From: Mycolicibacterium goodii | GTDB lineage: Bacteria; Actinomycetota; Actinomycetes; Mycobacteriales; Mycobacteriaceae | Length of the DNA stretch: 64,000 nt | NCBI RefSeq assembly: GCF_001187505.1 | Contig: NZ_CP012150.1 | Location: 6,544,048-6,608,047 of the forward strand | Direction of reading: 5' to 3' | Part shown: piece by piece, positions 8,284-20,693 of the stretch | Position numbering within the stretch: position 1 is the stretch's first letter | How the letters are laid out: the number at the start of each line of letters is the position of its first letter | Notes under the pieces: model-generated | Told to the model about the DNA's origin: nothing | Databases searched by the model: none | The model's input: only the letters and a program-made list of their open reading frames with translations | Program-made: the position numbers and the translations under genes

Positions 8284-9510
8284 ATGGCGACCTTCCCGAG
8301 CACCCCCGAGCGCAGAGCAACCCGGCGCGCGGTGACCGCGTTCGCGGCACTGGCGATGCTGGTGGCGCCCTTGATGACACCCGGCGTGGCCGGTGCCGAT
8401 CCCGGTGTGGACTGCCCGTACCGGGTGACGACGCCACCCGCGGTCGACGCGTCCGAGGAACCCAAGCCCGGCGAGGTCGCTCCGGGCCCACTGCCGGTGC
8501 CGCCCAAGACGATCGGCGGTGAGGCACTGTCCGGGTGCGGCGTGATCACCGCACCGGGAACGCCTCCGGTGCCCGAGGACGTCTCGGCCGAGGCGTGGAT
8601 CGTCGCCGACATGGACACCGGCGACGTGATCGCCGCGCGCGACCCGCACGGACGTCACCGGCCCGCCAGCATCATCAAGGTCCTGACGGCCACCGCGGCG
8701 CTGAACGAACTCAACCTCAACAAACGCATCGCGGGCACGCAGGACGACGCCAACGCCGAGGGCACCCGCGTGGGCGTCGGCCCGGGCGGGCAGTACACGA
8801 TCAACGACCTGCTGCACGGCCTGCTCATGCACTCCGGCAACGACGCCGCGCACGCACTGGCCATGCAGCTCGGCGGTTGGGACCCCGCGCTGCAGAAACT
8901 CAACACGCTCGCCGCCAAGCTCGGCGGCCGCGACACCAGGGCGGCCACGCCGTCGGGTCTCGACGGGCCGGGCATGAGCACGTCGGCCTACGACATGGCG
9001 CTGTTCTACCGGTATGCGTGGCAGCACCCGGCGTTCGCCGACATCGTCCACACCGAGAGCTACGACTTCCCCGGGCGCGACGGCGGCTCCTACCCGATCG
9101 AGAACGACAACAAGCTGCTCTACAACTACCCGGGCGCGCTGGGCGGCAAGACCGGTTACACCGACGACGCCGGGCAGACGTTCGTCGGCGCCGCCGAACG
9201 TGACGGACGACGGCTGCTCGTGGTGCTGCTCAAGGGAACCCGCGTGCCGATCGCCCCGTGGGAGCAGGCCGCACGCCTGCTCGACTACGGGTTCGCCGCT
9301 CCCCCGGGCACCAAGGTCGGAACGCTCGTCGACCCGGATCCGTCGCTCGCCCCGACGAAGGCCGAGGAACCCTCACCTGCACAGGCCGCGGCGGTGCTGC
9401 CGCCCGCCGACGCCATGCCGGTGCGCGTCGGGGTGGCCGTGGTGGGTGCGATCGTCGTGTTCATGCTGATTCTCGGTGCGCGCCAGCTCAATCAGCGCCC
9501 GCAGCACTAG
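8284..9510 (+). CDS. dacB1: D-alanyl-D-alanine carboxypeptidase (penicillin-binding protein)
   Basis: 408-residue DD-carboxypeptidase that trims the terminal D-Ala of peptidoglycan stem peptides outside the membrane. It has an N-terminal signal sequence ending near residue 39 (AGAD), the serine-beta-lactamase-fold motifs S129-I-I-K132, S184-G-N186 and K289-T-G291, and a C-terminal hydrophobic anchor (about residues 379-398) followed by a short basic tail. Length and gene order match M. tuberculosis DacB1 (Rv3330). The ATG sits just after a -10-like element. An MtrA-type repeat upstream suggests cell-division-linked control. Confidence 0.94.
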   Translation: MATFPSTPERRATRRAVTAFAALAMLVAPLMTPGVAGADPGVDCPYRVTTPPAVDASEEPKPGEVAPGPLPVPPKTIGGEALSGCGVITAPGTPPVPEDVSAEAWIVADMDTGDVIAARDPHGRHRPASIIKVLTATAALNELNLNKRIAGTQDDANAEGTRVGVGPGGQYTINDLLHGLLMHSGNDAAHALAMQLGGWDPALQKLNTLAAKLGGRDTRAATPSGLDGPGMSTSAYDMALFYRYAWQHPAFADIVHTESYDFPGRDGGSYPIENDNKLLYNYPGALGGKTGYTDDAGQTFVGAAERDGRRLLVVLLKGTRVPIAPWEQAARLLDYGFAAPPGTKVGTLVDPDPSLAPTKAEEPSPAQAAAVLPPADAMPVRVGVAVVGAIVVFMLILGARQLNQRPQH

Positions 9511-9513
9511 CCG

Positions 9514-10383
9514 TCACGACCAGCGCCGCAGCAGGGCTTCGGCGCCCCAGCACAGCCGTGACACGGTCTCGGCGACGGTCAGCGGCTGCTTCACCATGCC
9601 GACGCCCTGCCCGGCGTTCACCGGTGTCGGCGCACCCGTGGAATCGGTCAGCACCCGTTCGGGGATGTCGGCGGGCCAGTGGTATCCGGCCCGGATGTCG
9701 AATTCGGCGGTGAGCGTGGTGTTCTCACCGCCGGCGGCGAGCAGTTGGTCGCGGGCTTGCGGCGGTGTCGACGCCTCGACGCACGTCGTGAACACCGTTC
9801 CCAGCCAGGCCGCCGCGGCACCTGCGGCCAGCACCGCGGCGAGCCCACGCGGCGAGGCGATCCCGCCCGCGGCGAGCACGGGCAGTTCGACCGCGTCGAG
9901 CACCTGGGTCAAAAGCGGCAGCGTTCCCAACGCGGGGCGGCCGTGCCCGCCGCCCTCGGCGCCGCGGGCCACGAGGACGTCGACGCCCGCGTCGGCCGCC
10001 TGCAACGCGTCACCGACCGTGGCGACCTGCGTCGCCACCGTCACACCCGCGTCGTGCGCGCGGGTCACCCACGCCCAGTCCGCCCCGAAGCTGACGCTCA
10101 ACAGCGCGGGCTCGGCCGCCAGGGCGATGTCGAACAGGTCGGGGCACTCGGTCATCACCCAGTGCACCAGGCCGATCCCGAACGGCCGGCCCAGCCCCGC
10201 CAGGTCGGCGAGCTCGCCACGCAACTGGTCCGGCGTCGCCGAACTGCCCATGCCGATCATCCCAAGACCACCGGCGGCCGAGACCGCTGCGGCCAGGCGG
10301 CCTCCGGCCGCACCGCCCATCGGCGCGTTGACGATCGGGACCTCGATGCCCATCGCCTTCGTCCATGTCGTTGCCAGGCTCAC
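9514..10383 (-). CDS. Nitronate monooxygenase/2-nitropropane dioxygenase-like flavoprotein
   Basis: 289-residue FMN-dependent TIM-barrel protein of the NMO family. It shows the N-terminal PIVNAPMGG, a GMIGMGSSATP loop, GVDVLVARGAEGGGHGR and LAAGGIAS phosphate-binding segments. Members oxidise alkyl nitronates or act as enoyl-type reductases; substrate unknown. Start is uncertain: GTG 10383 gives the usual short lead-in before the first strand, while ATG 10353 has a better purine-rich stretch upstream. Transcribed divergently from the SMR exporter and convergent with dacB1, whose stop is 3 bp away. Confidence 0.8.
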   Translation of the reverse strand: MSLATTWTKAMGIEVPIVNAPMGGAAGGRLAAAVSAAGGLGMIGMGSSATPDQLRGELADLAGLGRPFGIGLVHWVMTECPDLFDIALAAEPALLSVSFGADWAWVTRAHDAGVTVATQVATVGDALQAADAGVDVLVARGAEGGGHGRPALGTLPLLTQVLDAVELPVLAAGGIASPRGLAAVLAAGAAAAWLGTVFTTCVEASTPPQARDQLLAAGGENTTLTAEFDIRAGYHWPADIPERVLTDSTGAPTPVNAGQGVGMVKQPLTVAETVSRLCWGAEALLRRWS

Positions 10384-10406
10384 AACCAGCGAGTTTACGG
10401 CGTTGT

Positions 10407-10412
10407 TACAAT
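10407..10412 (+). promoter_or_regulatory. -10 element for the riboswitch/SMR transcript
   Basis: TACAAT at 10407-10412, with no clear -35. A start near 10419 would leave about 15 nt before the guanidine-III aptamer, placing the whole aptamer in the 5' UTR. Confidence 0.5.
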
Positions 10413-10433
10413 CGTGGTCGCCGGCACTCGGCA

Positions 10434-10476
10434 CCGGACGAGGGGCGCCCGTACCCGGACAGCGACAAGACGGGCC
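10434..10476 (+). promoter_or_regulatory. Guanidine-III (ykkC-III) riboswitch
   Basis: The conserved blocks of this small pseudoknot aptamer are present in order: CCGGACGAGG (10434-10443), CCGTACCCGG (10449-10458) and GACAAGACGG (10464-10473), with the closing GGCGCCC/GGGCC complement. This matches the known class that binds guanidinium and switches on translation. The Shine-Dalgarno GGAGAG (10480-10485) and ATG 10492 follow immediately. The downstream SMR gene is the classic partner for this riboswitch. Confidence 0.92.
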
Positions 10477-10491
10477 GTCGGAGAGATATCA

Positions 10492-10809
10492 ATGGCTTGG
10501 TTGATTCTTGTTGCCTCGGGTGTCCTGGAAGCGGTGTGGGCCTCCGCGTTGAGCAAGAGCGAGGCGTTCACCCGGCTCTGGCCGTCGGTGATCTTCGCCC
10601 TGAGCGCACCGACGTCGCTGCTCGGACTCGCCGTCGCGATGCGTTCGTTGCCGCCCGGGACCAGTTACGCGGTGTGGGTGGGCATCGGCGCGGCACTCAC
10701 GGTCGCCTACGCGATGATCACCGGCGCCGAGTCGACGTCGGTCGCCAAGGTGCTGCTGATCCTCGGTGTGGTGGGCTGCGTCATCGGCCTGAAACTGGTC
10801 TCGCACTGA
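10492..10809 (+). CDS. SMR-family guanidinium exporter (Gdx/SugE type)
   Basis: 105 residues in four transmembrane helices, the standard small multidrug resistance size. The conserved proton/substrate-coupling glutamate is E13 in the LEAVWA segment, the form seen in guanidinium exporters rather than EmrE-type pumps. The subtype is strongly supported by the guanidine-III riboswitch directly upstream. The protein would act as an antiparallel homodimer exporting guanidinium against protons. The start codon is set by GGAGAG 6 bp upstream. The convergent yihY-like gene ends 9 bp after its stop. Confidence 0.92.
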   Translation: MAWLILVASGVLEAVWASALSKSEAFTRLWPSVIFALSAPTSLLGLAVAMRSLPPGTSYAVWVGIGAALTVAYAMITGAESTSVAKVLLILGVVGCVIGLKLVSH

Positions 10810-10818
10810 GCTACTGAT

Positions 10819-11856
10819 TTACTGGCGGAATCGCAAGCGCGACAACCCGAATCCGCCCACCGCCCCGGCCGCCGCTGCGGTCAGCACCGCGGGCACCCCC
10901 GCGCCTTCGCGGACCTGCACACGGGTGGTGATCTGCACGGGTTCGGGCGGCAGCACCCGGGCGGCTTCGAGGTTCTCCTCGGCGGTCGCCGCCCACGCGG
11001 TGGCGAACAACACCAACCTCGCGGTGATGTAGGCGAACACCATCAGCCCGAGCACCGGACCGAACGTCGCTCCGGCCGGGCCGGTGATCACCGACTTGAG
11101 GTAGATCGACGCGACCTGCTTGAAGATCTCGAAGGCCACGGCCGCGAGCAGACCGGCGCGCACGCTGCTGCGGAAGCTGATCGACTCGCGCGGCAGCCGC
11201 GCGATCATCCAGGTGAACAGCAGCCACGACACGAACAGCGACATCAGCACCGACAGCACCCGCAGCAGCACCGACAGGGCCACCGAATCCGGCATGCCGA
11301 CGCGGTTGAGCACGTTCTCGATCACCGTCGAACTGCCGAGCGCGGTCAGCGCGATCGTCACCGCGATCGCGACGAACGCCGACAGCAGCGCCAGCAGGTC
11401 CGACAGCTTGGTCTTGAGGAAGCCGGGTTTCTCGTCGCGGAACAGCCCCCACATCTGCGACAGCGCCTCGCGCAGGTTGGCCATCCAGCCCAACCCGGCC
11501 CACGCCGCGGCGGCCAGGCCTATCACGCCGACCGAGGTGCGCGAATCGATGGCCGAATCCATCAGTTGGACCAGCTGGGCTCCGAGGTCGCCGCTGACGG
11601 CCTGGCGGATCTTCTCCTCGACCTGGGCCATCAGCTCGGGCTGGCTGGCGAGCACGAACCCGCCGACGGCGAAGCCCACCATGAGCAGCGGGAACAACGC
11701 GAAGATCGTGAAGTAGGTGATGCCCGCTGCGTAGAAATCGCCTTTGCTGTCGTTGTAGCGCTCCTCGGCGCGCATGACATGGTCGAACCACGGCCATCTG
11801 GCTCTCAGCCGGTCCAGCACGCCGGGTTTGGCCGACTCTTCGGCGGGTTCGGGCAT
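10819..11856 (-). CDS. YihY/BrkB-family integral membrane protein
   Basis: 345 residues with about six transmembrane helices spread over residues 45-275 and a soluble C-terminal tail. The sequence AAGITYFTIFALFPLLMVG and the later FGPVLGLMVFAYITARLVLFATAWAA stretch are typical of the YihY (formerly RNase BN) family. Molecular function is not established for the family. In M. tuberculosis the corresponding gene (Rv3335c) also sits beside trpS. It is 15 bp downstream of trpS on the same strand, probably one transcript. Confidence 0.85.
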   Translation of the reverse strand: MPEPAEESAKPGVLDRLRARWPWFDHVMRAEERYNDSKGDFYAAGITYFTIFALFPLLMVGFAVGGFVLASQPELMAQVEEKIRQAVSGDLGAQLVQLMDSAIDSRTSVGVIGLAAAAWAGLGWMANLREALSQMWGLFRDEKPGFLKTKLSDLLALLSAFVAIAVTIALTALGSSTVIENVLNRVGMPDSVALSVLLRVLSVLMSLFVSWLLFTWMIARLPRESISFRSSVRAGLLAAVAFEIFKQVASIYLKSVITGPAGATFGPVLGLMVFAYITARLVLFATAWAATAEENLEAARVLPPEPVQITTRVQVREGAGVPAVLTAAAAGAVGGFGLSRLRFRQ

Positions 11857-11871
11857 GCCACCTCCTGGCGG

Positions 11872-12903
<1,032 letters not shown>

Positions 12904-12952
12904 TCATGCCGCGTCGACCCGTTTCACCGAGCGTCACTCACCTGCCACCGGG

Positions 12953-13771
12953 TCAGCCGAACTCGACGGTGACCGGCGCGTGGTCGGACCAGCGCAGGGC
13001 GTAGGCCTGCGGCCGTTCGGTGCCCGCCGCCACGACGCGTTCCGCCAACCCCGGCGTGACCAGGTGGTAGTCGATGCGCCACCCGGCGTCGTTGTCGAAC
13101 GCCTTGCCGCGCCACGACCACCACGAGTACGGGCCGGGCACGTCCCCGTGCACCTGCCGCACCACGTCGACCCATCCGGAGCTCAACAGCCCGCCGACCC
13201 ACTGCCGCTCCTCGGGCAGGAAGCCGGACTTCTTGACGTTGCCCTTCCAGTTCTTGATGTCATTTTCGCCGTGCCCGATGTTCCAGTCGCCGCACACCAG
13301 CGCCTCCCGGTCGCCGGAGCGCAGCTGCGCCATGCGTCTGCCGACCGCGGCCATGAACCGTTCCTTCTCCAGCTGCCGCTCGGTCTCCGCTTCCCCGGTG
13401 GGGATGTAGACGCTGGCGACGGTGATACCCGCGGTGTCGACCTCGATCCAACGGCCGTGGGTCTCGAACTCCTCTGCGCCGCAACCGATCCTGATCGCAT
13501 CGAACGGGGTACGGGACAGCACCGCGACGCCGTTGCGACCCTTGCGCTCCGACGGGGCCGAGGCGAGGTGCCACCCGTCGGCGATCGCGGGCTCCAGGGT
13601 GGCGGCCAGTTGATCGTCGTCGCAGCGGGTTTCCTGCATGCAGATCACGTCCGCGCGGGTCTCCTTGAGCCAGGCCAGCATGCCCAGGTTCTCGGTGGAG
13701 CGCTCCTTGCACGCCGCGCGGGCGCCGTTGACGTTGATGGTGGTGACGGTCAGAGTCTGCGCAAAAGCCAC
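12953..13771 (-). CDS. xthA: Exodeoxyribonuclease III (AP endonuclease)
   Basis: 272-residue Mg-dependent endonuclease/exonuclease/phosphatase-fold enzyme of base-excision repair that cuts at abasic sites. Visible motifs are TINVNGARAA at the start, ICMQETR with the metal-binding Glu, CGDWNIGH, and the catalytic SDHAP at the C-terminus. Start: GTG 13771 is preferred because conserved sequence begins there and the upstream ATG at 13813 leaves only 38 bp to the divergent hydrolase and has no ribosome site. This is a choice, not a certainty. Confidence 0.88.
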   Translation of the reverse strand: MAFAQTLTVTTINVNGARAACKERSTENLGMLAWLKETRADVICMQETRCDDDQLAATLEPAIADGWHLASAPSERKGRNGVAVLSRTPFDAIRIGCGAEEFETHGRWIEVDTAGITVASVYIPTGEAETERQLEKERFMAAVGRRMAQLRSGDREALVCGDWNIGHGENDIKNWKGNVKKSGFLPEERQWVGGLLSSGWVDVVRQVHGDVPGPYSWWSWRGKAFDNDAGWRIDYHLVTPGLAERVVAAGTERPQAYALRWSDHAPVTVEFG

Positions 13772-13851
13772 GGCCGAGACCCTACCGATCGGCTCCGACA
13801 CCGCCGACGCCATCTTGCGGTACCGGCGGTATCACCTTAACCTCGGGCGTC

Positions 13852-14691
13852 ATGGTTGAACGTGCACCCATCCACCTGGGCTCCCGCGACGGCAGCACCG
13901 AGCCGATCCTGCTGCTGCACCCGTTCCTGCTGTCGCAGAGCGTGTGGAAATACGTCGCCCCGCAGCTCGCCGAGACCGGGCGCTACGAGGTGTTCGCGCC
14001 CACCATGGCCGACCACAACGGCGGCCCGCGCGGCCCGCTGCTGCTCGACGTCGCGCACCTGGCCGACGACATCGAGCGCCGCCTCGACGACATCGGCTGG
14101 ACCACCGCGCACATCGTCGGCAACTCGCTGGGCGGCTGGGTGGCCTTCGAACTGGAACGACGCGGGCGGGCGCGGACCGTCACCGGCATCGCACCCGCGG
14201 GCGGCTGGACCCGTTTCACGCCGGCCAAGTACGAGATCATCGCCAAGTTCGTCGCCGCGCTGCCGATCGTGCTGATCACCAAACTGCTGGGTCAGCGCGT
14301 ACACCGGTTGCCGTTCACCCGCCAGATCTCCTACGTCGCGGTCGCCGCCACCGCCGATGCGCTCACCGACAGCGACCGGCGTGACCTCATCGACGACGTC
14401 GCACACTGCCCGGCCTATCACAAGCTGATGCTCAAATCGCTGACCACCGCGGGCCTGATGGAGCTGCCCAACTCGTGCACACCCACGCACCTGGTGATCT
14501 GCGAGAAGGACCGCGTACTCCCCCACCCGCGGTTCACCAGGCACTTCACCGAGAACCTGCCTGCCAACGCCGAGATCACCCATCTCGACCGGGTGGGCCA
14601 CGTGCCGATGTTCGAGGCGCCGGGCCGCATCACCGACCTGATCACCGAGTTCGTCGACCGCCACACCGACCGGGGTCGCGCGGCGGGCTGA
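13852..14691 (+). CDS. Alpha/beta hydrolase
   Basis: 279 residues with the alpha/beta-hydrolase fold. LLLHPFLLSQSVWKYV carries the oxyanion region, GNSLGG (near residue 95) is the nucleophile elbow, and DRVGHVPMFEAP supplies the catalytic His close to the C-terminus. The substrate cannot be read from sequence. It corresponds by position to the Rv3337/Rv3338 locus of M. tuberculosis, where the gene appears split; here it is intact. The ATG is supported by the short divergent spacer. A 32-bp palindrome separates it from the convergent icd gene. Confidence 0.85.
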   Translation: MVERAPIHLGSRDGSTEPILLLHPFLLSQSVWKYVAPQLAETGRYEVFAPTMADHNGGPRGPLLLDVAHLADDIERRLDDIGWTTAHIVGNSLGGWVAFELERRGRARTVTGIAPAGGWTRFTPAKYEIIAKFVAALPIVLITKLLGQRVHRLPFTRQISYVAVAATADALTDSDRRDLIDDVAHCPAYHKLMLKSLTTAGLMELPNSCTPTHLVICEKDRVLPHPRFTRHFTENLPANAEITHLDRVGHVPMFEAPGRITDLITEFVDRHTDRGRAAG

Positions 14692-14723
14692 CCGGCTCCG
14701 ACATCAAAACGCGAAATTGCAAA

Positions 14724-14755
14724 GAGGGACAGAATCCGCGCGGATTCTGTCCCTC
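14724..14755. terminator. 32-bp perfect palindrome between convergent genes
   Basis: A fully self-complementary 32-bp sequence (GAGGGACAGAATCCGC followed by its reverse complement) between the hydrolase stop (14691) and the icd stop (14772). Placement suits a bidirectional terminator; role inferred. Confidence 0.65.
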
Positions 14756-14771
14756 AGTGCGATCTGGGTGG

Positions 14772-17003
<2,232 letters not shown>

Positions 17004-17124
17004 GGTTCCTCTCCGAACGTCACTGTCGGTCTTTTCTCGTCGGTAATGACCTTATCGCGCGGGCCGGTCACCCCGTCGGCCTCCGCGTCCGGACGAACCC
17101 GGTGGCACCGACTACGGGCGGTGG

Positions 17125-17130
17125 GATAGT
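17125..17130 (+). promoter_or_regulatory. -10 element for the met leader transcript
   Basis: GATAGT at 17125-17130 gives a predicted start near 17137, at the base of the SAM-IV fold. The -35 region is not clear. Confidence 0.4.
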
Positions 17131-17138
17131 CTCTATGG

Positions 17139-17270
17139 CGGTCATGAGCGCCAGCGACAAGCCCCGGCTTGCTGGCCGGCAACCCTCCAACCGCGGTGGG
17201 GTGCCCCGGGTGATGACCAGGTTGAGCGGCTGACGGATTCTTCCGGCCGGCTGCAAGGCAAGCGCGGGTC
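17139..17270 (+). promoter_or_regulatory. SAM-IV riboswitch
   Basis: Closely follows the actinobacterial SAM-IV sequence: GGTCATGAG(C)GCCAGCG, then CAAGCCCCGGCTTGCTGGCC, GGCAACCCTCCAACC, GCGGTGGGGTGCCCCGGGTG, ATGACCAGGTTGAG and a final GCAAGCGCGGGTC. GGTCAT at 17140-17145 pairs with ATGACC at 17213-17218 to close the core. It binds S-adenosylmethionine and lowers expression of methionine genes. A second leader element, a cysteine-containing ORF, lies between it and metC. Confidence 0.95.
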
Positions 17271-17305
17271 CGCCGGTTCGGGCCCCAGAGAGACAGGGAA
17301 ACCTG

Positions 17306-17398
17306 ATGGAGGCCAACCTTTTGGCGTTGTTCGTGAACTGTTCACATCCCCCTGGCGTGTGTCCGTGCCTGTGCACGCTCGGGCCCGGCTCGCCCTGA
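17306..17398 (+). CDS. Putative cysteine-containing leader peptide ahead of metC
   Basis: A 30-residue ORF lying wholly in the 5' UTR, after the SAM-IV aptamer and 67 bp before metC. The second half is cysteine-dense: Cys at residues 12, 19, 21 and 23 in the stretch CSHPPGVCPCLC, and two of the codons are TGT, rare here. An AGGGAAA stretch lies 5-11 bp upstream of its ATG. Mycobacteria are known to use polycysteine upstream ORFs as cysteine-responsive attenuators of sulfur genes. Whether this ORF is translated and regulatory is inference. Confidence 0.45.
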   Translation: MEANLLALFVNCSHPPGVCPCLCTLGPGSP

Positions 17399-17465
17399 GA
17401 CGTTCGGCCGTCCAGCAGCTTCCATCCCCCACATTTCGCCCCCGAACTCGCGGAGGAGACCCTTC

Positions 17466-18797
17466 ATGACCAACCCCGATCCCACCGAGAACTGGTCGTT
17501 CGAGACCAAGCAGATCCACGCAGGTCAGTCGCCTGACGCCGCCACCCATGCCCGCGCCCTGCCGATCTACCAGACCACCTCGTACACCTTCGACGACACC
17601 GGCCACGCCGCGGCCCTGTTCGGCCTCGAGGTTCCCGGCAACATCTACACCCGCATCGGCAACCCCACCACCGACGTCGTCGAGCAGCGCATCGCCGCAC
17701 TCGAGGGCGGCGTCGCCGCGCTGTTCCTGTCCTCGGGGCAGGCCGCCGAGACGTTCGCCATCCTCAACGTCGCAGGCGCCGGGGATCACGTCGTGTCCTC
17801 CCCGCGCCTGTACGGCGGCACCTACAACCTGCTGCACTACACCCTGCCCAAGCTCGGCATCGAGACCACGTTCGTGGAGAACCCCGACGACCTGGACTCG
17901 TGGCGCGCGGCGGTTCGGCCGAACACCAAGGCGTTCTTCGCCGAGACCATCTCCAACCCGCAGATCGATGTGCTCGACATCCCGAACGTGTCCGCGATCG
18001 CGCACGACAACGGGGTGCCGCTGATCGTCGACAACACGATCGCGACGCCGTATCTGGTCCAGCCGATCGCCCACGGCGCCGACATCGTCGTGCACTCGGC
18101 GACGAAGTACCTCGGCGGGCACGGTTCGGCGATCGCGGGGGTGATCGTGGACGGCGGCAGATTCGACTGGACCAACGGCAAGTTCCCCGGCTTCACCGAG
18201 CCGGATCCCAGCTACCACGGCGTGGTGTTCGCCGAGCTCGGCGCGCCCGCCTACGCCCTCAAGGCGCGCGTGCAGTTGCTGCGTGACCTGGGTTCGGCGG
18301 CCGCCCCGTTCAACGCGTTCCTCATCGCGCAGGGCCTGGAAACCCTGTCGCTGCGCGTCGAGCGCCACGTCGCGAATGCGCAGAAGGTCGCCGAGTTCCT
18401 GGAGAACCATCCCGATGTGACGTCGGTGAACTACGCGGGGCTGCCGTCGTCGCCGTGGTACGAGCTGGGCCGCAAGATCGCGCCGAAGGGCACCGGCGCG
18501 GTGCTCGCCTTCGAGCTGGCCGGCGGCCTGGAGGCCGGCAAGGCCTTCGTCAACGCGCTGACGCTGCACAGCCACGTCGCCAACATCGGTGACGTGCGCT
18601 CGCTGGTCATCCACCCGGCCTCCACGACGCACCAGCAGCTCACCGCCGAAGAGCAGCTGTCGACGGGTGTGACGCCGGGCCTGGTGCGCCTCGCGGTGGG
18701 CCTGGAAGGCATCGACGACATCATCGCCGACCTGGAGCAGGGCTTTGCCGCGGCGCGCCCGTTCAGCGGCGCGGTCCAGACCGCCCAGACGGTGTGA
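17466..18797 (+). CDS. metC: O-acetylhomoserine sulfhydrylase
   Basis: 443-residue PLP enzyme of the Cys/Met metabolism family that makes homocysteine from O-acetylhomoserine and sulfide. The PLP lysine is K214 in [11 protein letters not shown], and the family start ETKQIHAGQ plus TTSYTFDDT is seen. The length of about 440 residues fits sulfhydrylases (often called metY elsewhere) rather than the 390-residue cystathionine enzymes; mycobacterial annotation uses metC. The start has a strong GGAGGAG 7 bp upstream. Expression is likely controlled by SAM-IV and possibly by the leader peptide. metX follows by 19 bp. Confidence 0.94.
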   Translation: MTNPDPTENWSFETKQIHAGQSPDAATHARALPIYQTTSYTFDDTGHAAALFGLEVPGNIYTRIGNPTTDVVEQRIAALEGGVAALFLSSGQAAETFAILNVAGAGDHVVSSPRLYGGTYNLLHYTLPKLGIETTFVENPDDLDSWRAAVRPNTKAFFAETISNPQIDVLDIPNVSAIAHDNGVPLIVDNTIATPYLVQPIAHGADIVVHSATKYLGGHGSAIAGVIVDGGRFDWTNGKFPGFTEPDPSYHGVVFAELGAPAYALKARVQLLRDLGSAAAPFNAFLIAQGLETLSLRVERHVANAQKVAEFLENHPDVTSVNYAGLPSSPWYELGRKIAPKGTGAVLAFELAGGLEAGKAFVNALTLHSHVANIGDVRSLVIHPASTTHQQLTAEEQLSTGVTPGLVRLAVGLEGIDDIIADLEQGFAAARPFSGAVQTAQTV

Positions 18798-18816
18798 CCC
18801 GGCGGGAAGAAATGCA

Positions 18817-19959
18817 GTGACGATCATCGAAGAACCTGCCACGGACACCGGGATGGCCACCGTGCCCCTGCCCGCCGAGGGCGAGATCGCCGTGGTGAAC
18901 ATCGGCGCGCTGGCCCTGGAGAACGGCACCGTCCTGCCGGACGTCTCCATCGCGGTCCAGCGGTGGGGTGAACTCGCGCCCGACCGCGACAACGTCGTGC
19001 TGGTCCTGCACGCGCTCACCGGCGACTCACACGTCACCGGCCCGGCGGGCAACGGCCACCCGACCGCGGGTTGGTGGGACGGCGTCGCGGGGCCGGGCGC
19101 CTCGATCGACACCGACCGTTGGTGCGCGATCGCGACGAACGTGCTCGGCGGCTGCCAGGGTTCGACCGGCCCCGGCTCGATCGCCCCGGACGGAAAGCCT
19201 TGGGGCTCACGGTTTCCGCAGATCACCATCCGCGACCAGGTGGAGGCCGACCGCGCCGCGCTGGCGGCGCTCGGCATCACCGAGCTCGCCGCGGTGGTCG
19301 GCGGGTCGATGGGCGGGGCGCGGGCGCTCGAGTGGCTGGTGAGCCACCCCGACGAGGTGCGTGCCGGTCTGGTGCTGGCGGTCGGCGCGCGGGCGACGGC
19401 CGACCAGATCGGCACCCAGAGCACCCAGGTGGCCGCGATCAAGGCCGATCCGGACTGGCAGGGCGGCGACTACTACGGCACCGGCCGCGCGCCCACCGAG
19501 GGCATGGAGATCGCCCGCCGGTTCGCGCACCTGACCTACCGAGGCGAAGCGGAGCTCGACGACCGCTTCGGCAACGCCGCCCAGGGCGACGAGGATCCCC
19601 TCACCGGGGGCCGCTACGCCGTGCAGAGCTACCTGGAGTACCAGGGCGGCAAGCTGGCCCGCCGGTTCGACCCCGGCACCTACGTGGTGCTCAGCGACGC
19701 GTTGTCCAACCATGATGTGGGACGTGGGCGCGGCGGCGTCGAGGCCGCCCTGCGCAGTTGTCCGGTACCGGTCGTGGTCGGTGGGATCACGTCGGACCGC
19801 TTGTACCCGATCCGTTTACAGCAGGAGCTCGCCGACCTGCTTCCCGGCTGTCAGGGCCTGGACGTGGTCGACTCGATCTACGGGCACGACGGCTTCCTGG
19901 TCGAGACCGAGTTGGTCGGCAAGCTCATACGCCGAGCATTGGAGCTTGCACAACGGTGA
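18817..19959 (+). CDS. metX: Homoserine O-acetyltransferase
   Basis: 380-residue alpha/beta-hydrolase-fold transferase that acetylates homoserine, the substrate step before MetC. The nucleophile Ser164 lies in [23 protein letters not shown] near the start, STGPGSI, and the catalytic Asp/His in [10 protein letters not shown] near the C-terminus are all present. The start is GTG 18817 with GGGAAG upstream; the longer frame reaching back into metC is a shadow. It is called metA in M. tuberculosis. Its stop overlaps the methyltransferase start (GTGA). Confidence 0.95.
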   Translation: MTIIEEPATDTGMATVPLPAEGEIAVVNIGALALENGTVLPDVSIAVQRWGELAPDRDNVVLVLHALTGDSHVTGPAGNGHPTAGWWDGVAGPGASIDTDRWCAIATNVLGGCQGSTGPGSIAPDGKPWGSRFPQITIRDQVEADRAALAALGITELAAVVGGSMGGARALEWLVSHPDEVRAGLVLAVGARATADQIGTQSTQVAAIKADPDWQGGDYYGTGRAPTEGMEIARRFAHLTYRGEAELDDRFGNAAQGDEDPLTGGRYAVQSYLEYQGGKLARRFDPGTYVVLSDALSNHDVGRGRGGVEAALRSCPVPVVVGGITSDRLYPIRLQQELADLLPGCQGLDVVDSIYGHDGFLVETELVGKLIRRALELAQR

Positions 19960-20693
19960 CGTCCTCCGATTCCTCGAAGCAGAAACGCTCCCTGTCCTTC
20001 GGTTCCGAAGCGGCGGCCTACGAACGCGGCAGGCCCTCGTATCCGCCGGAGGCCATCGACTGGCTGCTTCCGGATGGTGCACACGACGTGCTGGACCTGG
20101 GCGCCGGAACCGGCAAGCTCACCACCCGGCTGGTGGAGCGGGGACTCAACGTCATCGCGGTCGATCCGCTCGCCGAGATGCTGGAGTTGTTGTCGACGTC
20201 GTTGCCCGACACCCCGGCCCTGCTCGGCACGGCCGAGGAAATCCCGTTGCCGGACAACAGCGTCGACGCGGTGCTGGTGGCGCAGGCGTGGCATTGGTTC
20301 GACCCCGAACTCGCGGTCAAGGAGGTCAGCCGGGTGCTGCGACCCGGCGGCCGACTGGGCCTGGTGTGGAACGTGCGGGACGAACGGCTGGGCTGGGTCA
20401 AGGATCTGGGCCGCATCATCGGTCACGAGGATCCGTTCAGCCATGAGGTCACGCTGCCCGCGCCGTTCGCCGACATCGAACGCCATCACGTGGAGTGGAC
20501 GAGTTACCTGACGCCGCAGGCCCTCATCGATCTGGTGGCCTCGCGCAGCTACTGCATCACCTCACCCGAGCAGGTGCGCACCCGCACGCTCGGGCAGGTA
20601 CGGGAACTGCTGGCGACCCACCCCGCGCTGGCGAACTCGAACGGCCTGGCGCTGCCGTATGTGACGGTGTGTATGCGGGCCACCCTGGTCTAG
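19956..20693 (+). CDS. SAM-dependent methyltransferase (class I)
   Basis: 245 residues with a Rossmann methyltransferase core: [12 protein letters not shown] is motif [11 protein letters not shown] motif [13 protein letters not shown] motif IV/post-IV and [12 protein letters not shown] motif V. This is the UbiE/methyltransferase-11 family; its acceptor is unknown. It follows metX with a GTGA overlap, so it is the third gene of the SAM-controlled operon, as Rv3342 is in M. tuberculosis. Its 3' end overlaps the convergent monooxygenase by 4 bp. Confidence 0.88.
   Translation: MTSSDSSKQKRSLSFGSEAAAYERGRPSYPPEAIDWLLPDGAHDVLDLGAGTGKLTTRLVERGLNVIAVDPLAEMLELLSTSLPDTPALLGTAEEIPLPDNSVDAVLVAQAWHWFDPELAVKEVSRVLRPGGRLGLVWNVRDERLGWVKDLGRIIGHEDPFSHEVTLPAPFADIERHHVEWTSYLTPQALIDLVASRSYCITSPEQVRTRTLGQVRELLATHPALANSNGLALPYVTVCMRATLV

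Noticed and set aside
17140..17280. T-box or other tRNA-like leader upstream of metC
   Set aside because: Sequence blocks match SAM-IV almost throughout; no T-box antiterminator motif is seen.
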